A DNA stretch of 64,000 bases from Desulfovibrio sp. GTDB lineage: Bacteria > Desulfobacterota > Desulfovibrionia > Desulfovibrionales > Desulfovibrionaceae. The notes under the pieces are model-generated. The model had not been told where the DNA came from, ran no database searches, and saw only the letters and a list, made by a program, of their open reading frames with translations. Shown here one piece after another: positions 29,181 through 44,704 of this stretch. The position numbers and the translations under genes were made by a program. Numbering within the stretch: the first letter of the stretch is position 1; each line of letters starts with the position of its first letter. The stretch covers positions 1 through 64,000 of the forward strand of contig JAQVYA010000001.1 in assembly GCA_028708865.1 (NCBI GenBank). Direction: 5' to 3'.

Positions 29181-30185
29181 TTAGTCGGGAATGACCGCTG
29201 CGGGATCAAAGCCCAGCGGGTCGGCGGGCTCCATTTCCCGGATGCGGGACGCCGCAGCTTCCAGTTGCTCCCAGGTTTCGCAGGTGATCAGTTCGTTGCG
29301 CAGGGAGCGGATGTCCCGCAGGCCCTTGGCATAGCGGGGGATAAAGGAGCGCAGCTTGCGAAAGGCGCGCTCCGAGCCGTCAAACTCCCGGGTGTACCGG
29401 ATGTGCATGCGCACGACGCGGTCGAGCTGTTCGCCGGTTCGCCGGGGAGGCTCCTGGCCGCGCATGAGGGCGTGGAAGCGCTCGAAAATGGTCGGGTCGA
29501 ACATGGCCCCCCGCGCGAACATGACCGCGTCGATGCCGGTCTCCCGCAGGCAGCGCACAGCGGCCTCGGCGGTGTAGAGATCGCCGGAACCCACAATGGG
29601 CAGGGAGACGGCCTGTTTGATCTCGGCCAGGCGGGACCAGTCCGCGCTGCCTGTGAACATTTGTTTGCCGTAGCGTGGATGCAGAGTCATCCAGGCTACG
29701 CCGATGTCTTCAAGCCGCCGCGCCACATCCAGGAAAATATCGTTGCCGTTTTCCCATCCCAGACGGGTCTTGACGCCCACCCGGCCCGGCCCGGCCTTGC
29801 GGACCATGATCTCGGCAATGGCACAGAGCCGGTCCGGGTCTTCCAGCAGGCGGGAGCCTGATCCGGATTTCGTCACCTTGCGCACCGGGCAGCCCGCATT
29901 GAGGTCGAAAAATCGAAAGCCCATCTCCAGAGTTTTGTCCATGGCCTGGTCGTATGGTTCCGGGTCCGCACCAAAAAGTTGCAGGACCAGCGGCGCATCG
30001 TCCGGATGGGTCTGAAGCAGACTGGTGGTGCCGCGATTGAAGTAGCACAGCCCTTTGGCCGAGACCATTTCCGTATTGGTCACGGCGGCACCGTGGGCGC
30101 GGCAGAGCATACGGAAGGGTAGATCGCTGTAGCCGGCCAGGGGGGCGAGCCAGGGGTTTTCCGGGCTGATGGGCAGAGTTTTCAT
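29181..30185 (-). CDS. tRNA-dihydrouridine synthase
   Basis: NPWLAPLAGYSDLPFRMLCRAHGAAVTNTEMVSAKGL...DLNAGCPVRKVTKSGSGSRLLEDP...GVKTRLGW...IVGSGDLYTAE...AVMFARGAMFDP. Confidence 0.93.
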   Translation of the reverse strand: MKTLPISPENPWLAPLAGYSDLPFRMLCRAHGAAVTNTEMVSAKGLCYFNRGTTSLLQTHPDDAPLVLQLFGADPEPYDQAMDKTLEMGFRFFDLNAGCPVRKVTKSGSGSRLLEDPDRLCAIAEIMVRKAGPGRVGVKTRLGWENGNDIFLDVARRLEDIGVAWMTLHPRYGKQMFTGSADWSRLAEIKQAVSLPIVGSGDLYTAEAAVRCLRETGIDAVMFARGAMFDPTIFERFHALMRGQEPPRRTGEQLDRVVRMHIRYTREFDGSERAFRKLRSFIPRYAKGLRDIRSLRNELITCETWEQLEAAASRIREMEPADPLGFDPAAVIPD

Positions 30186-30393
30186 AGCGCCTGGAAATAG
30201 GCGCGGCCGGATGTTCTGTCAATCAAAAGTGGTTTTGCGGAGAAAAAAGGGCAAAAAGTTCTGGACAAAGCTTTTTGGAACTGGCATTAGCGTTGGCCGC
30301 AACCCAGTGCACCGCATTTTTGGCGCAGAAAAAAGCTGCAAAAAAATGCTTGCATTAATGCCGAGGGATGAGTAAGTTCCCTCGTTCACGCTG

Positions 30394-30469
30394 GCTGGCG
30401 TAGCTCAATTGGTAGAGCAGCTGATTTGTAATCAGCAGGTTGCGGGTTCAAGTCCCATCGCCAGCTCCA
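30394..30469 (+). tRNA. tRNA-Thr (TGT)
   Basis: Cloverleaf GCTGGCG...CGCCAGC-T-CCA; anticodon loop TTTGTAA. Confidence 0.95.
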
Positions 30470-30478
30470 GTCAGCAAT

Positions 30479-30564
30479 GGTGGGGTTCCCGAGTGGCCAA
30501 AGGGAACAGACTGTAAATCTGTCGGCAATCGCCTTCGGAGGTTCAAATCCTCCCCCCACCACCA
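30479..30564 (+). tRNA. tRNA-Tyr (GTA)
   Basis: GGTGGGG...CCCCACC-A-CCA, long variable arm, anticodon loop CTGTAAA. Confidence 0.95.
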
Positions 30565-30618
30565 CTTTTGAATAAATGCTGTAGGAGGCGGACTTCCGCC
30601 GGTGACTACGGATGACAA

Positions 30619-30695
30619 GCGGGAATAGCTCAATTGGCTAGAGCATCAGCCTTCCAAGCTGAGGGTTGCGGGTTCGAGTCCCGTTTCCCGCTCCA
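30619..30695 (+). tRNA. tRNA-Gly (TCC)
   Basis: GCGGGAA...TTCCCGC-T-CCA, anticodon loop CTTCCAA. Confidence 0.95.
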
Positions 30696-30735
30696 GTCGG
30701 TGTCCTGCCTATCCACCTTCCACAGCTCGGCATAC

Positions 30736-30811
30736 GCCCACGTAGCTCAGCAGGTAGAGCACATCCTTGGTAAGGATGAGGTCACCGGTTCAAGTCCGGT
30801 CGTGGGCTCCA
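30736..30811 (+). tRNA. tRNA-Thr (GGT)
   Basis: GCCCACG...CGTGGGC-T-CCA, anticodon loop TTGGTAA. Confidence 0.95.
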
Positions 30812-30876
30812 TGTCTTCACTATACTTGCTTTGAACATTAAAAATGCTGTACAGAACTTTATAGGGGGATTTCAAC

Positions 30877-32070
30877 ATGGGTAAGGCCAAGTTTGAGCGG
30901 AGCAAGCCGCATGTCAACGTTGGTACCATCGGTCACATCGACCACGGTAAGACCACTCTGACCGCCGCCATCACTAAGCTGGCCCATATGGCCGGCCACG
31001 GCGAGTACGTCGCTTTCGATGAGATCGACAAGGCTCCCGAAGAGAAAGAGCGCGGCATCACCATCGCCACCTCGCACGTCGAGTACGAGACCGCTAATCG
31101 GCACTACGCCCACGTGGACTGCCCCGGTCACGCCGACTACATCAAGAACATGATCACCGGTGCCGCCCAGATGGACGGAGCCATTCTCGTTTGCGCCGCC
31201 ACTGACGGTCCCATGCCGCAGACCCGTGAGCACATCCTGCTCGGTCGTCAGGTCGGCGTGCCCGCCATGGTTGTGTTCCTGAACAAGTGCGACATGGTGG
31301 ACGACGAGGAGTTGCTGGAGCTGGTCGAGTTGGAAGTGCGCGAGCTGCTCTCCAAATACGAGTTCCCCGGCGACGATGTCCCGGTCATTCGTGGTTCCGC
31401 TCTGAAGGCTCTTGAGGCCGACAGCGTGGATGACGAGGCCGCCAAGCCCATCTTCGAGCTGCTGGAAGCTTGCGACAGCTACATTCCCGAGCCCGAGCGC
31501 GACATCGACAAGCCTTTCTTGATGCCCATCGAGGACGTCTTCTCCATCTCCGGCCGCGGCACCGTGGTGACCGGTCGTGTGGAGCGCGGTATCATCACCG
31601 TTGGCGACGAAGTCGCGATCATCGGCATCAAAGACACCACCAAGACCACCTGCACCGGCGTTGAGATGTTCCGCAAGGTCCTCGACCAGGGGCAGGCTGG
31701 CGACAACGTGGGTATCCTGGTTCGCGGCGTGAAGCGTGAAGATGTTGAGCGTGGTCAGGTTCTGGCCAAGCCCGGCTCCATCACCCCGCACACCAAATTC
31801 AAGGCCCAGGTCTACGTCCTGTCCAAGGACGAAGGCGGCCGTCACACTCCCTTCTTCTCCGGCTACCGTCCGCAGTTCTACTTCCGCACCACGGACGTCA
31901 CCGGCGTCGTGACCCTGGAAGAGGGCGTGGAAATGGTTATGCCCGGCGACAACGCGGTGTTCAACGTTGAGCTGATCGCCCCCATCGCCATGGAGAAGGG
32001 CCTTCGCTTCGCCATCCGTGAAGGCGGCCGTACTGTCGGCGCCGGCGCGGTCAGCGAAATCGTGGAGTAA
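30877..32070 (+). CDS. tuf: Elongation factor Tu
   Basis: [24 protein letters not shown]...[25 protein letters not shown]. Confidence 0.99.
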   Translation: MGKAKFERSKPHVNVGTIGHIDHGKTTLTAAITKLAHMAGHGEYVAFDEIDKAPEEKERGITIATSHVEYETANRHYAHVDCPGHADYIKNMITGAAQMDGAILVCAATDGPMPQTREHILLGRQVGVPAMVVFLNKCDMVDDEELLELVELEVRELLSKYEFPGDDVPVIRGSALKALEADSVDDEAAKPIFELLEACDSYIPEPERDIDKPFLMPIEDVFSISGRGTVVTGRVERGIITVGDEVAIIGIKDTTKTTCTGVEMFRKVLDQGQAGDNVGILVRGVKREDVERGQVLAKPGSITPHTKFKAQVYVLSKDEGGRHTPFFSGYRPQFYFRTTDVTGVVTLEEGVEMVMPGDNAVFNVELIAPIAMEKGLRFAIREGGRTVGAGAVSEIVE

Positions 32071-32075
32071 TTGCA

Positions 32076-32225
32076 ATGCGCGTCAACATTCAGTTGCAGT
32101 GCACGGAGTGCAAGCGTAAGAACTACGCGACCTCCAAGAACAAGAAGAATACTACCGGACGCCTGGAAGTGAAAAAGTATTGTCCCTGGGACAAGAAACA
32201 CACTGTCCACAAAGAGTCCAAGTAG
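32076..32225 (+). CDS. rpmG: 50S ribosomal protein L33 (missing from ORF track)
   Basis: Manual translation [49 protein letters not shown]. Confidence 0.95.
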   Translation: MRVNIQLQCTECKRKNYATSKNKKNTTGRLEVKKYCPWDKKHTVHKESK

Positions 32226-32235
32226 TTTCGAACGC

Positions 32236-32312
32236 AGGGGTGTAACTCTAACGGCTAGAGTGCCGGTCTCCAAAACCGGAAGTTGGGGGTTCGAATCCCT
32301 CCACCCCTGCCA
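32236..32312 (+). tRNA. tRNA-Trp (CCA)
   Basis: AGGGGTG...CACCCCT-G-CCA, anticodon loop CTCCAAA; between rpmG and secE. Confidence 0.95.
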
Positions 32313-32332
32313 TTTTTTATAGGACGGTCCAG

Positions 32333-32590
32333 ATGGCCAGAAGGAAAACTAAGGACTCCGGCGGCCAGCAGGCCCAGAAGGCCTCCCCGGCTAACCTGGG
32401 AGCCAAGATCTCACAGCTAAAGGAATTCTTTGAAGAATCCAAGGTTGAGATCAAAAAAGTCGTCTGGCCCAGCCGGAAGGAAACTGTCGCTACCAGTATC
32501 GCCGTCGTGGTTTTCACGGTGGTGGTCGCCCTGTTTCTGGGGGTTGTCGACTTTGGGCTTTCACAGCTCATCAGCGTCATCCTGTCCTAA
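32333..32590 (+). CDS. secE: Preprotein translocase subunit SecE
   Basis: QLKEFFEESKVEIKKVVWPSRKETVATSIAVVVFTVVVALFLGVVDFGLSQLI. Confidence 0.95.
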   Translation: MARRKTKDSGGQQAQKASPANLGAKISQLKEFFEESKVEIKKVVWPSRKETVATSIAVVVFTVVVALFLGVVDFGLSQLISVILS

Positions 32591-32615
32591 CCGCAACGCG
32601 TAAGGACATCGGACT

Positions 32616-33179
32616 ATGAGTGAATTAGAGCTTACAGGCGGTAGCTCCCAACGTGCCCGCTGGTACATTCTCCACACGTATTCGGGGTTTGAGCAGCGGG
32701 TCGAGCAGACCATCAGGGAAATGATGCGTACCGGCCAGGACAGCGGCCTGATCGAAGAGGTGGTTATGCCCACCGAAAAGGTCGTGGAAATGGTCAAGGG
32801 CGAAAAGCGGACCACCACACGCAAGTTTTATCCCGGTTACGTCATGATCAAAATGATCATGACGGACGACTCCTGGCACCTCATCCAGGATATCCCCAAG
32901 GTGACCGGGTTCGTTGGCGGCAAAAATCGTCCCACGCCCATGCGCGACAGCGAGGCGCAGCACATCCTGAACATGATGGAGAGCCGTCAGGAAAAACCAC
33001 GGCCCAAATTCAATTTTGGCCGCGGCGACGACGTCCGCGTTATTGACGGTCCCTTCTCCGGCTTCAACGGAGTGGTGGAAGACGTCAATTATGACAAGGG
33101 CAAGCTGCGCGTCAATGTCTCCATCTTCGGCCGTCAGACGCCTGTCGAGCTGGATTTTGTCCAGGTCGATAAAGGCTGA
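32616..33179 (+). CDS. nusG: Transcription termination/antitermination protein NusG
   Basis: [19 protein letters not shown]...[11 protein letters not shown]...[30 protein letters not shown] (KOW). Confidence 0.98.
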   Translation: MSELELTGGSSQRARWYILHTYSGFEQRVEQTIREMMRTGQDSGLIEEVVMPTEKVVEMVKGEKRTTTRKFYPGYVMIKMIMTDDSWHLIQDIPKVTGFVGGKNRPTPMRDSEAQHILNMMESRQEKPRPKFNFGRGDDVRVIDGPFSGFNGVVEDVNYDKGKLRVNVSIFGRQTPVELDFVQVDKG

Positions 33180-33225
33180 CCCGGGCCGGCCCTCTACGTC
33201 GAAAAGGCACCGCAAGGATTAAAAA

Positions 33226-33651
33226 ATGGCCAAGAAAGTCATCGGTAAAATCAAGTTGCAGATCGCCGCAGGCGCTGCCAACCCGTCGCCGCCAGTCGGC
33301 CCGGCTCTTGGTCAGCACGGCGTAAACATTATGGAGTTCTGCAAGGCGTTCAACGCCAAAACGCAGGACCAGAAGGGGATGATCATTCCCGTGATCATCG
33401 AGGTCTACGCGGACCGGTCGTTCTCCTTCATCACCAAGACTCCGCCCGCTTCGGTGTTGTTGCTCAAGGCCGCCAAGCTGGACAGCGGCAGCGGTGAACC
33501 CAACAAGACCAAGGTTGGCAAGGTGACCCGCACCCAGGTGCGCGAGATCGCCGAGCTGAAAATGCCCGACCTGACCGCCGCGGACATCGATGCCGCCATG
33601 CGTAGCGTCGAAGGTACCGCCCGCAGCATGGGCATTGAAGTCAAAGGCTAG
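33226..33651 (+). CDS. rplK: 50S ribosomal protein L11
   Basis: [35 protein letters not shown]. Confidence 0.99.
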   Translation: MAKKVIGKIKLQIAAGAANPSPPVGPALGQHGVNIMEFCKAFNAKTQDQKGMIIPVIIEVYADRSFSFITKTPPASVLLLKAAKLDSGSGEPNKTKVGKVTRTQVREIAELKMPDLTAADIDAAMRSVEGTARSMGIEVKG

Positions 33652-33666
33652 TTGGAGAAGCGAACC

Positions 33667-34374
33667 ATGCCGAAACACGGAAAGAAATTCAGAAACGCCG
33701 TCGAGGGCAAAGACCTCACCCAGCGCGTCTCCGTGGAAGAGGGCGTCAGGCTGGTCGTTGAGGCCGCCTATGCCACCTTTGACGAGACCGTGGATGTGGC
33801 CATCAACCTCGGTGTCGATCCCAAATATTCCGATCAGATGGTGCGTGGCGCCGTGACTCTGCCCAATGGATTGGGCAAGGACGTGCGCGTCGCCGCTTTC
33901 TGTAAGGGTGAAAAGGAATCCGAGGCCAAGGACGCCGGTGCCGACATCGTTGGTGCTGAGGACCTGGTGGAAAAGGTCCAGGGCGGCTGGCTCGAGTTCG
34001 ACAAGGCTGTGGCCACCCCGGACATGATGGCCCAGGTCGGTAAGATCGGCCGGGTTCTCGGTCCCCGCGGGCTGATGCCCAACGCCAAGACCGGCACCGT
34101 CACCTTTGACATCGGTCAGGCCATCAAGGAACTTAAAGCCGGTAAGGTGGAGTTCAAGGTGGACAAGGCTGGCGTGCTGCACGCGCCCATCGGAAAAGTC
34201 TCCTTTGGCGCGGAAAAGCTCTGCGAAAACCTCAAAGCCCTGCTGGAGACCGTGAACCGTCTCAAGCCGTCTTCGAGCAAGGGCACCTATATGCGGAACC
34301 TCACCGTGGCCTCCACCATGGGCCCCGGCGTCAAGGTGGACGTGTCCACTGTCCGCAAGTTCCTGGGTGTCTAG
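33667..34374 (+). CDS. rplA: 50S ribosomal protein L1
   Basis: [14 protein letters not shown]...[19 protein letters not shown]; start trimmed to 33667. Confidence 0.98.
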   Translation: MPKHGKKFRNAVEGKDLTQRVSVEEGVRLVVEAAYATFDETVDVAINLGVDPKYSDQMVRGAVTLPNGLGKDVRVAAFCKGEKESEAKDAGADIVGAEDLVEKVQGGWLEFDKAVATPDMMAQVGKIGRVLGPRGLMPNAKTGTVTFDIGQAIKELKAGKVEFKVDKAGVLHAPIGKVSFGAEKLCENLKALLETVNRLKPSSSKGTYMRNLTVASTMGPGVKVDVSTVRKFLGV

Positions 34375-34392
34375 CTAGAAATCAGGGACAAC

Positions 34393-34415
34393 CCCGCCCG
34401 GTCGGACCGGGCGGG
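34393..34415 (+). promoter_or_regulatory. Strong hairpin between rplA and rplJ (no U-tract)
   Basis: CCCGCCCGGTC-G-GACCGGGCGGG, 11 bp perfect stem. Confidence 0.6.
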
Positions 34416-34429
34416 TTGAGATATACAAC

Positions 34430-34500
34430 AAGGAAGGCGAGTCAAAGACAGCAGGTGGGGCCGCGCCCCTTAATCCGTTCCTGCCGAGACGAGATCTAGA
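34430..34500 (+). promoter_or_regulatory. Ribosomal protein L10 leader-like element
   Basis: AAAGACAGCAGG-(GGGGCCGCGCCCC)-TTAATCCGTTCCTGCCGAGACGAG: AGCAGG pairs CCTGC with TTAAT and CCGAG, as in the known L10 leader, immediately before rplJ. Confidence 0.8.
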
Positions 34501-34533
34501 CTTGCTTTCCGGGCCAACTGACGAGGAGTATCG

Positions 34534-35055
34534 ATGAACAGGCAAGAAAAAGCCCAAATTATTGAGCAGCTTTCTGAGAAGGCTTCTCGGGCAGGCATTG
34601 CCGTCGTCGCCGGATTCGCCGGTGTCTCCGTTGAGCAGAGCACGGCTCTGCGCAAGGAGCTGCGCGAGGCCGGGGTCGATTTCCAAGTCGTCAAGAACAC
34701 CCTGGCCCGGTTAGCTCTCAAGGATACCGATCACGGGGTCCTCTGTGAGCATTTCAAGGACAACTGCGCCATTGCCCTCGGGTACGAAGATCCCGTTCCC
34801 CTGGCAAAGGCGCTGGCTGAATTCGCCAAAAAGAACAAGAAGTTCGAGGTGAAGTTCGGCAGCCTTGAAGGGCGCTATCTTGACGAGAACGGCTTGAAGG
34901 AACTCGCCAAGCTGCCCGGCAAGCCCGAGCTGCTTGCGTCGGCTCTCGGCACCATGAATGCCGTACCGACCAACTTTGTGGGTCTGTTCGCTAACCTGCT
35001 GCGCAATACTCTGTATGCCTTGAACGCCATCAAGGAACAGAAGGAAGCTGCGTAG
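34534..35055 (+). CDS. rplJ: 50S ribosomal protein L10
   Basis: [61 protein letters not shown]. Confidence 0.98.
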   Translation: MNRQEKAQIIEQLSEKASRAGIAVVAGFAGVSVEQSTALRKELREAGVDFQVVKNTLARLALKDTDHGVLCEHFKDNCAIALGYEDPVPLAKALAEFAKKNKKFEVKFGSLEGRYLDENGLKELAKLPGKPELLASALGTMNAVPTNFVGLFANLLRNTLYALNAIKEQKEAA

Positions 35056-35109
35056 CGCTGGTTCATGCTCACGACCAATTAAGGTTTACCCCCTAGGAGG
35101 ACAACGAAA

Positions 35110-35496
35110 ATGGCTGATATCACCAAAGACCAGGTTGTCGATTTTATCGCCAACATGACTGTGCTTGAGCTCTCCGAGTTCATCAAAGAGCTGGAAGAGA
35201 AGTTCGGCGTTTCCGCCGCTGCCCCCGTGGCCGCCGTGGCCGCTGCTCCTGCCGCCGGCGACGGCGCCGCTGCCGAGGAAGAGAAGACGGAGTTCGACGT
35301 CATCCTGACCGGCGCTGGAGACAACAAGATTGGCACCATCAAGGCTGTCCGCGCCATCACCGGCCTGGGCCTGAAGGAAGCCAAGGCCTTGGTCGACGAG
35401 GCTCCGAAGCCGATTAAGGAAGGCGTGTCCAAGGAAGAGGCTGAAGAGGCCAAAAAGCAGCTCGAGGAAGCGGGCGCTGGCGTTGAAGTCAAGTAA
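35110..35496 (+). CDS. rplL: 50S ribosomal protein L7/L12
   Basis: [68 protein letters not shown]. Confidence 0.99.
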   Translation: MADITKDQVVDFIANMTVLELSEFIKELEEKFGVSAAAPVAAVAAAPAAGDGAAAEEEKTEFDVILTGAGDNKIGTIKAVRAITGLGLKEAKALVDEAPKPIKEGVSKEEAEEAKKQLEEAGAGVEVK

Positions 35497-35515
35497 CTAA
35501 CATTATATAACAGCC

Positions 35516-35551
35516 AAAGAGCGCAATCCCCAAAGGGGAGTTGCGCTCTTT
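35516..35551 (+). promoter_or_regulatory. Long hairpin/attenuator between rplL and rpoB
   Basis: AAAGAGCGCAA-TCCCC-AAA-GGGGA-GTTGCGCTCTTT. Confidence 0.75.
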
Positions 35552-35704
35552 GCGCTGTATCAGTATAGAATATTTTAGCGTTCCAATTTTACCATCCGCA
35601 TTTCCCGTAAACACCGGCTCCCCACCGGTATTGGCCCGAAGGGGTCGCTGGAGCTGCGCAAGGCAGTCCGTACCTAAACGCCAAACGTATCGCACGAGGG
35701 TACA

Positions 35705-39805
<4,101 letters not shown>

Positions 39806-39884
39806 GGCGTCAGGCGCAATCGACTGTTACCGGCCCGGCCGAAAGGCCGGGCCTGGACAAAAATCATAACCCCAAGAGGCAGCC

Positions 39885-42800
39885 ATGACTTTGGACGACC
39901 TGTTCACCTTGCGTGGCACTCCCAGCGTCGGCGGCGCTGGTCGTGGATTGAAATCCATCCAGATTTCCATCGCTTCTCCGGAAAAGATCCGGGAATGGTC
40001 CTTTGGCGAGGTCAAGAAGCCGGAGACCATCAACTACCGTACCTTCAAGCCGGAACGGGACGGCCTGTTCTGCGCTAAGATTTTCGGCCCGGTCAAGGAC
40101 TACGAGTGCAACTGCGGTAAGTATAAACGCATGAAGCACCGCGGCATCGTGTGCGAAAAGTGCGGTGTCGAGGTGATCGCCTCCAAGGTGCGGCGCGAGC
40201 GTATGGGCCACATTGAGTTGGCCGCGCCTGTGGCGCATATCTGGTTTTTGAAAACCCTGCCTTCCAAGATCGGCACCCTGCTGGACATTACCATGGCCGA
40301 TCTGGAGAAGGTGCTGTACTTCGATTCCTACATCGTGCTCGAACCCGGAGACACGCCGCTCAAAAAGCACCAGATCATCTCCGAGGATCAGTACCTACAG
40401 GTCATCGACCATTTCGGCGAAGACGCCTGTGAAGTGGGTATGGGCGCGGAAACCGTGCGCAAGCTCCTGGAGGCGTTGAATCTGGATGAGCTGCGCGTGG
40501 CCTTGCGCGAGGAATCGCAGACCACCAAGTCCCAGACCCGCAAGAAAAAAATTACCAAACGGCTCAAGATCGTTGAGGCCTTCCTGGAGTCCGGCAACCG
40601 GCCCGAGTGGATGATCATGGAAGTGGTTCCCGTGATTCCGCCTGAGCTGCGGCCGCTGGTTCCCCTGGATGGCGGCCGGTTCGCCACCTCGGACCTGAAC
40701 GATCTGTATCGCCGCGTGATCAACCGGAATAACCGCCTCAAGCGGCTGTTGGAACTGGGGGCGCCGGACATCATCATCCGCAACGAAAAGCGGATGTTGC
40801 AGGAGTCCGTGGACGCATTGTTCGACAACGGACGCCGCGGTCGCGCCATCACCGGAACCAACGGGCGTCCACTCAAGTCCCTGTCCGACATGATCAAGGG
40901 CAAGCAGGGCCGTTTCCGTCAGAACCTGCTTGGCAAGCGCGTGGACTATTCCGGGCGTTCGGTCATCGTGGTGGGCCCCAGCCTCAAGCTGCATCAGTGC
41001 GGCCTGCCCAAGAAAATGGCGCTGGAGCTGTTTAAGCCATTTATCTATTCCGAGTTGGAGCGGCGCGAACTGGCCACCACCATCAAGAGCGCCAAGAAGA
41101 TGGTGGAACGCGAGGACCTCGTGGTCTGGGACATCCTGGAAGACGTGGTGCGCGAGTATCCCATCATGCTCAACCGGGCCCCCACTCTGCACCGTCTGGG
41201 CATTCAGGCCTTTGAACCCCTTCTGGTGGAAGGCAAGGCCATTCAGTTGCACCCGCTGGTTTGCGCCGCGTACAACGCGGACTTTGACGGCGACCAGATG
41301 GCCGTGCACGTGCCCCTTTCCGTGGAGGCGCAGATCGAGGCCCGCGTACTGATGATGTCTTCCAACAACATCCTCAGCCCGTCCAACGGAACGCCCATCA
41401 TCAACCCTTCCCAGGACATCGTCCTTGGCCTGTACTATCTGACCACGCCCCGCAGCTTTGAGCTGGGCGAAGGCAAGGTCTTTGCCGGTCCTTGGGAAGT
41501 GATCGCGGCCCATGACGGCGGCGCGTTGAGCCTGCATGCCCGAATCAAGGTGCGCATTAACGGCGAAATGGTGGAGACCACCACGGGCCGCGTCCTGGTC
41601 AGCCAGTTGCTGCCTGAAGGCGTGGGCTTTGACGCCGTGAACCTCGTTCTGAACAAGAAGAATATTGCCCGGTTGGTGGCGCAGACCTACCGTGACGCCG
41701 GAACCAAGGCTACGGTCATTCTCTGTGACCGCATCAAGGGCCTGGGCTACGAATACGCCACCCGGGCTGGCGTGACCATCGGCGTGAAGGACCTCAAGAT
41801 TCCGGACCGCAAGGCGCATCTTATCGATTCCGCCTATAACGAGGTCTCGGAAATCGAGTCCCAATATCGCGACGGCATCATCACCCGCACCGAGAAGTAC
41901 AACAAGGTGGTGGATGTCTGGACCAAGACCACCAACGATGTCTCCAATGAAATGATGAAGGAGATGTCCATTGATGAGGTCCAGGATCCTCTTACGGGCA
42001 AGGTGGAGCACAACTCCAGCTTTAACCCGATTTATATGATGGCCACCTCCGGTGCCCGAGGCAACCAGGACCAGATGCGCCAGTTGGCGGGTATGCGAGG
42101 CCTGATGGCCAAGCCCTCCGGCGAGATCATCGAATCGCCCATTACCGCGAGTTTCCGCGAAGGGCTTTCGGTGTTGCAGTACTTCATCTCCACGCACGGT
42201 GCCCGAAAAGGTCTTGCGGACACGGCGCTGAAGACCGCCAACTCCGGTTACCTGACACGGCGTCTTGTGGACGTGGTTCAGGATGTGACCGTCAATGAGC
42301 AGGATTGCGGCACTGTGGACGGCCTGGAACTCACCCACCTGATTAAGGGCGGTGAGGTCAAGGAACGCCTCTCCGAACGTGTGCTCGGCCGGACCACCAT
42401 GTTCGACGTCTTTGACGAGACCACCGGGGAGTTGATCATCCCGGGCGACACCCTCATTGATGAGGAGTACGCGGCCAAACTGGACCAGGCAGGCGTCAAC
42501 AGCGTCATTATCCGCTCGGCCTTGACCTGCCGCTCCAAGCGGGGCGTTTGTGCCAAGTGCTACGGGCGCGACCTGGCCCGGGGCCATCTGGTCAACGTGG
42601 GTGAGACCGTGGGCATTATCGCGGCCCAGTCCATTGGTGAACCGGGCACCCAGCTGACCATGCGTACCTTCCACATCGGCGGTACCGCGTCCAAGGAGAT
42701 CGAACAGTCGTCTATCGACTCGCAGCACTCCGGCAGCGTGACCTTCTACCGCATGCGCACTGTCAAGAACAGCGAAGGCCAGCACATGGTGTTGGGTAAG

Positions 42801-44036
42801 AGCTGCCAGGTGGGCGTGGTGGACGAGCAGGGCCGGGAGCGTGAAAAGTACGTTCTTCCCTCCGGAGCCAAACTGCTGGTGCAGGAAGGCCAGGAGATCA
42901 AGAAGGGCCAGACCCTGGCCGAGTGGGATCCGTTTAACGAGCCGTTCATCGCGGACGTGAGCGGGCGGATTGTGTTTACGGACATCATCGAGGGCAAGAC
43001 CATCCAGGAACGGGTGGACGAAATGACCCAAAAGGCCACGTTCACCATCATGGAGTACCGGACCACCAACTTCCGGCCCGCCATCTCCATCGTGGATGAA
43101 AACGGCGAAGCGGTCATGCGTCCGGGCACATCCAGCCCGGCGGTGTTCCCCATGCCTGTGGGCGCCATTCTTATGGTCCGTGACGGCGAAATGCTCCAGG
43201 CTGGTGATGTCATTGCCCGTAAGCCGCGCGAAACATCCAAGACCAAGGACATCGTCGGTGGTCTGCCGCGCGTTGCCGAGCTCTTCGAAGTGCGCAAGCC
43301 CAAAGACCAGGCCGTGGTTTCCGAAATCGACGGCGTGGTGTCCTATGGTCAGGAGACCAAGGGCAAGCGCAAGATCGTGGTCACTCCGGAGGTGGGCGAT
43401 CCCAAGGAATATCTTATTCCCAAGGGCCGCCACATTACGGTTCAGGAGGCCGACTTCGTGGAAGCGGGCGACATGCTCACCGAGGGGCATCCCGAATTGC
43501 ACGATATCCTGAAGATCAAGGGTGAAAAACACCTGGCCCGGTACCTCGTGGAGGAAATCCAGGACGTGTACCGCTTCCAAGGCGTTAATATCAACGATAA
43601 GCACATTGAGATCATTGTGCGCCAGATGCTCAAAAAGGTCAGCATCCTTGACCCGGGCGGAACCACCTTCCTCATTGGTGAGCAGGTGGACAAGACCCGG
43701 TTCATGGAAGAAAACCACAAGGCCATTGCCGAGGGCTTTGAACCGGCCACGGCCGAACCCCTTGTTTTGGGCATCACGCAGGCTTCTTTGTCCACCGACT
43801 CGTTCATCTCGGCGGCTTCCTTCCAGGAAACCACCAAGGTGCTCACCGAGGCTTCGCTCATGGGCAAGGAAGACAGCCTGCGCGGACTTAAGGAAAACGT
43901 CATTGTGGGCCGGCTCATTCCTGCGGGGACGGGCTTCCGCGAATATGCGGAAACCGGCATCGACGTTCCGGACCAGCCGGAGCGGGCCGATAAGTTCCTT
44001 GAGGACCTGGAAGAGAATCCGCTCCTGGTGGAGTAG
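39885..44036 (+). CDS. rpoC: DNA-directed RNA polymerase subunit beta'
   Basis: 1383 aa, intact; [36 protein letters not shown]. Confidence 0.99.
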   Translation: MTLDDLFTLRGTPSVGGAGRGLKSIQISIASPEKIREWSFGEVKKPETINYRTFKPERDGLFCAKIFGPVKDYECNCGKYKRMKHRGIVCEKCGVEVIASKVRRERMGHIELAAPVAHIWFLKTLPSKIGTLLDITMADLEKVLYFDSYIVLEPGDTPLKKHQIISEDQYLQVIDHFGEDACEVGMGAETVRKLLEALNLDELRVALREESQTTKSQTRKKKITKRLKIVEAFLESGNRPEWMIMEVVPVIPPELRPLVPLDGGRFATSDLNDLYRRVINRNNRLKRLLELGAPDIIIRNEKRMLQESVDALFDNGRRGRAITGTNGRPLKSLSDMIKGKQGRFRQNLLGKRVDYSGRSVIVVGPSLKLHQCGLPKKMALELFKPFIYSELERRELATTIKSAKKMVEREDLVVWDILEDVVREYPIMLNRAPTLHRLGIQAFEPLLVEGKAIQLHPLVCAAYNADFDGDQMAVHVPLSVEAQIEARVLMMSSNNILSPSNGTPIINPSQDIVLGLYYLTTPRSFELGEGKVFAGPWEVIAAHDGGALSLHARIKVRINGEMVETTTGRVLVSQLLPEGVGFDAVNLVLNKKNIARLVAQTYRDAGTKATVILCDRIKGLGYEYATRAGVTIGVKDLKIPDRKAHLIDSAYNEVSEIESQYRDGIITRTEKYNKVVDVWTKTTNDVSNEMMKEMSIDEVQDPLTGKVEHNSSFNPIYMMATSGARGNQDQMRQLAGMRGLMAKPSGEIIESPITASFREGLSVLQYFISTHGARKGLADTALKTANSGYLTRRLVDVVQDVTVNEQDCGTVDGLELTHLIKGGEVKERLSERVLGRTTMFDVFDETTGELIIPGDTLIDEEYAAKLDQAGVNSVIIRSALTCRSKRGVCAKCYGRDLARGHLVNVGETVGIIAAQSIGEPGTQLTMRTFHIGGTASKEIEQSSIDSQHSGSVTFYRMRTVKNSEGQHMVLGKSCQVGVVDEQGREREKYVLPSGAKLLVQEGQEIKKGQTLAEWDPFNEPFIADVSGRIVFTDIIEGKTIQERVDEMTQKATFTIMEYRTTNFRPAISIVDENGEAVMRPGTSSPAVFPMPVGAILMVRDGEMLQAGDVIARKPRETSKTKDIVGGLPRVAELFEVRKPKDQAVVSEIDGVVSYGQETKGKRKIVVTPEVGDPKEYLIPKGRHITVQEADFVEAGDMLTEGHPELHDILKIKGEKHLARYLVEEIQDVYRFQGVNINDKHIEIIVRQMLKKVSILDPGGTTFLIGEQVDKTRFMEENHKAIAEGFEPATAEPLVLGITQASLSTDSFISAASFQETTKVLTEASLMGKEDSLRGLKENVIVGRLIPAGTGFREYAETGIDVPDQPERADKFLEDLEENPLLVE

Positions 44037-44060
44037 GAAAGCCGAACGATATCGATCTAA

Positions 44061-44089
44061 TGGAGAGGCTTCGGCCTCTCCATTTTTTT
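44061..44089 (+). terminator. Rho-independent terminator after rpoC
   Basis: GGAGAGGC-TTCG-GCCTCTCC-ATTTTTTT. Confidence 0.92.
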
Positions 44090-44140
44090 GGCCGGGGCCG
44101 TGCAAAGTGCGGGCATGCGGTATAAAGTGCGAAGCGAACC

Positions 44141-44169
44141 TTGACAAGTGCAGGGTTCTTGACGTACAT
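44141..44169 (+). promoter_or_regulatory. Putative promoter of rpsL operon
   Basis: TTGACA - 17 nt - GTACAT. Confidence 0.5.
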
Positions 44170-44216
44170 CCCCGTCTCTTTGCCTTGTTTTACGAAACAT
44201 TCGTTTTGGAGGAGAT

Positions 44217-44588
44217 ATGCCGACTATTAACCAGATGATCCGTAAGCGCCGCGCTGTTGTGGGCAAACGGAAAAAGACTCCGGCTCTCCAGGAATGCCCG
44301 CAGCGGCGCGGTGTGTGCACCCGTGTGTATACCACCACGCCCAAGAAGCCGAACTCTGCGTTGCGTAAGGTCGCCCGTGTGCGCCTGACCAACGGCATTG
44401 AAGTGACGGCCTACATTCCCGGTGAGGGCCACAACCTGCAGGAACACTCCGTGGTGCTGATCCGCGGCGGCCGTGTCAAGGACCTTCCTGGTGTGCGTTA
44501 CCACATCGTTCGTGGGAGCCTGGATACCGCCGGCGTTTCTGATCGTCGTCAGGGTCGTTCCAAGTACGGCGCCAAGCGTCCTAAATAG
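44217..44588 (+). CDS. rpsL: 30S ribosomal protein S12
   Basis: [57 protein letters not shown]. Confidence 0.99.
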   Translation: MPTINQMIRKRRAVVGKRKKTPALQECPQRRGVCTRVYTTTPKKPNSALRKVARVRLTNGIEVTAYIPGEGHNLQEHSVVLIRGGRVKDLPGVRYHIVRGSLDTAGVSDRRQGRSKYGAKRPK

Positions 44589-44704
44589 GACCACGCCGTC
44601 GTTATCGGTCTGAGTGATGTAATGCCCGGGGAGCGATGCCCGAAGTAGGGTTTTTCCGGCGTTCCTGAAATAACGTCCCCCCGGCCAGAACCAAGGAGAA
44701 AAAA

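Noticed and set aside
27350-29209. 619-aa minus-strand ORF opposite the symporter
   Set aside because: Low-complexity His/Gln/Pro/Arg composition, no initiation context; the SSF protein on the plus strand is clear.
30394-30811. Four tRNA genes upstream of tuf as a possible integration hotspot
   Set aside because: The Thr-Tyr-Gly-Thr-tuf order is a standard bacterial arrangement; no integrase, direct repeats or foreign genes are present.
40395-44147. 1250-aa minus-strand ORF opposite rpoC
   Set aside because: Same antisense codon-bias artefact; no recognisable domain and rpoC is intact.
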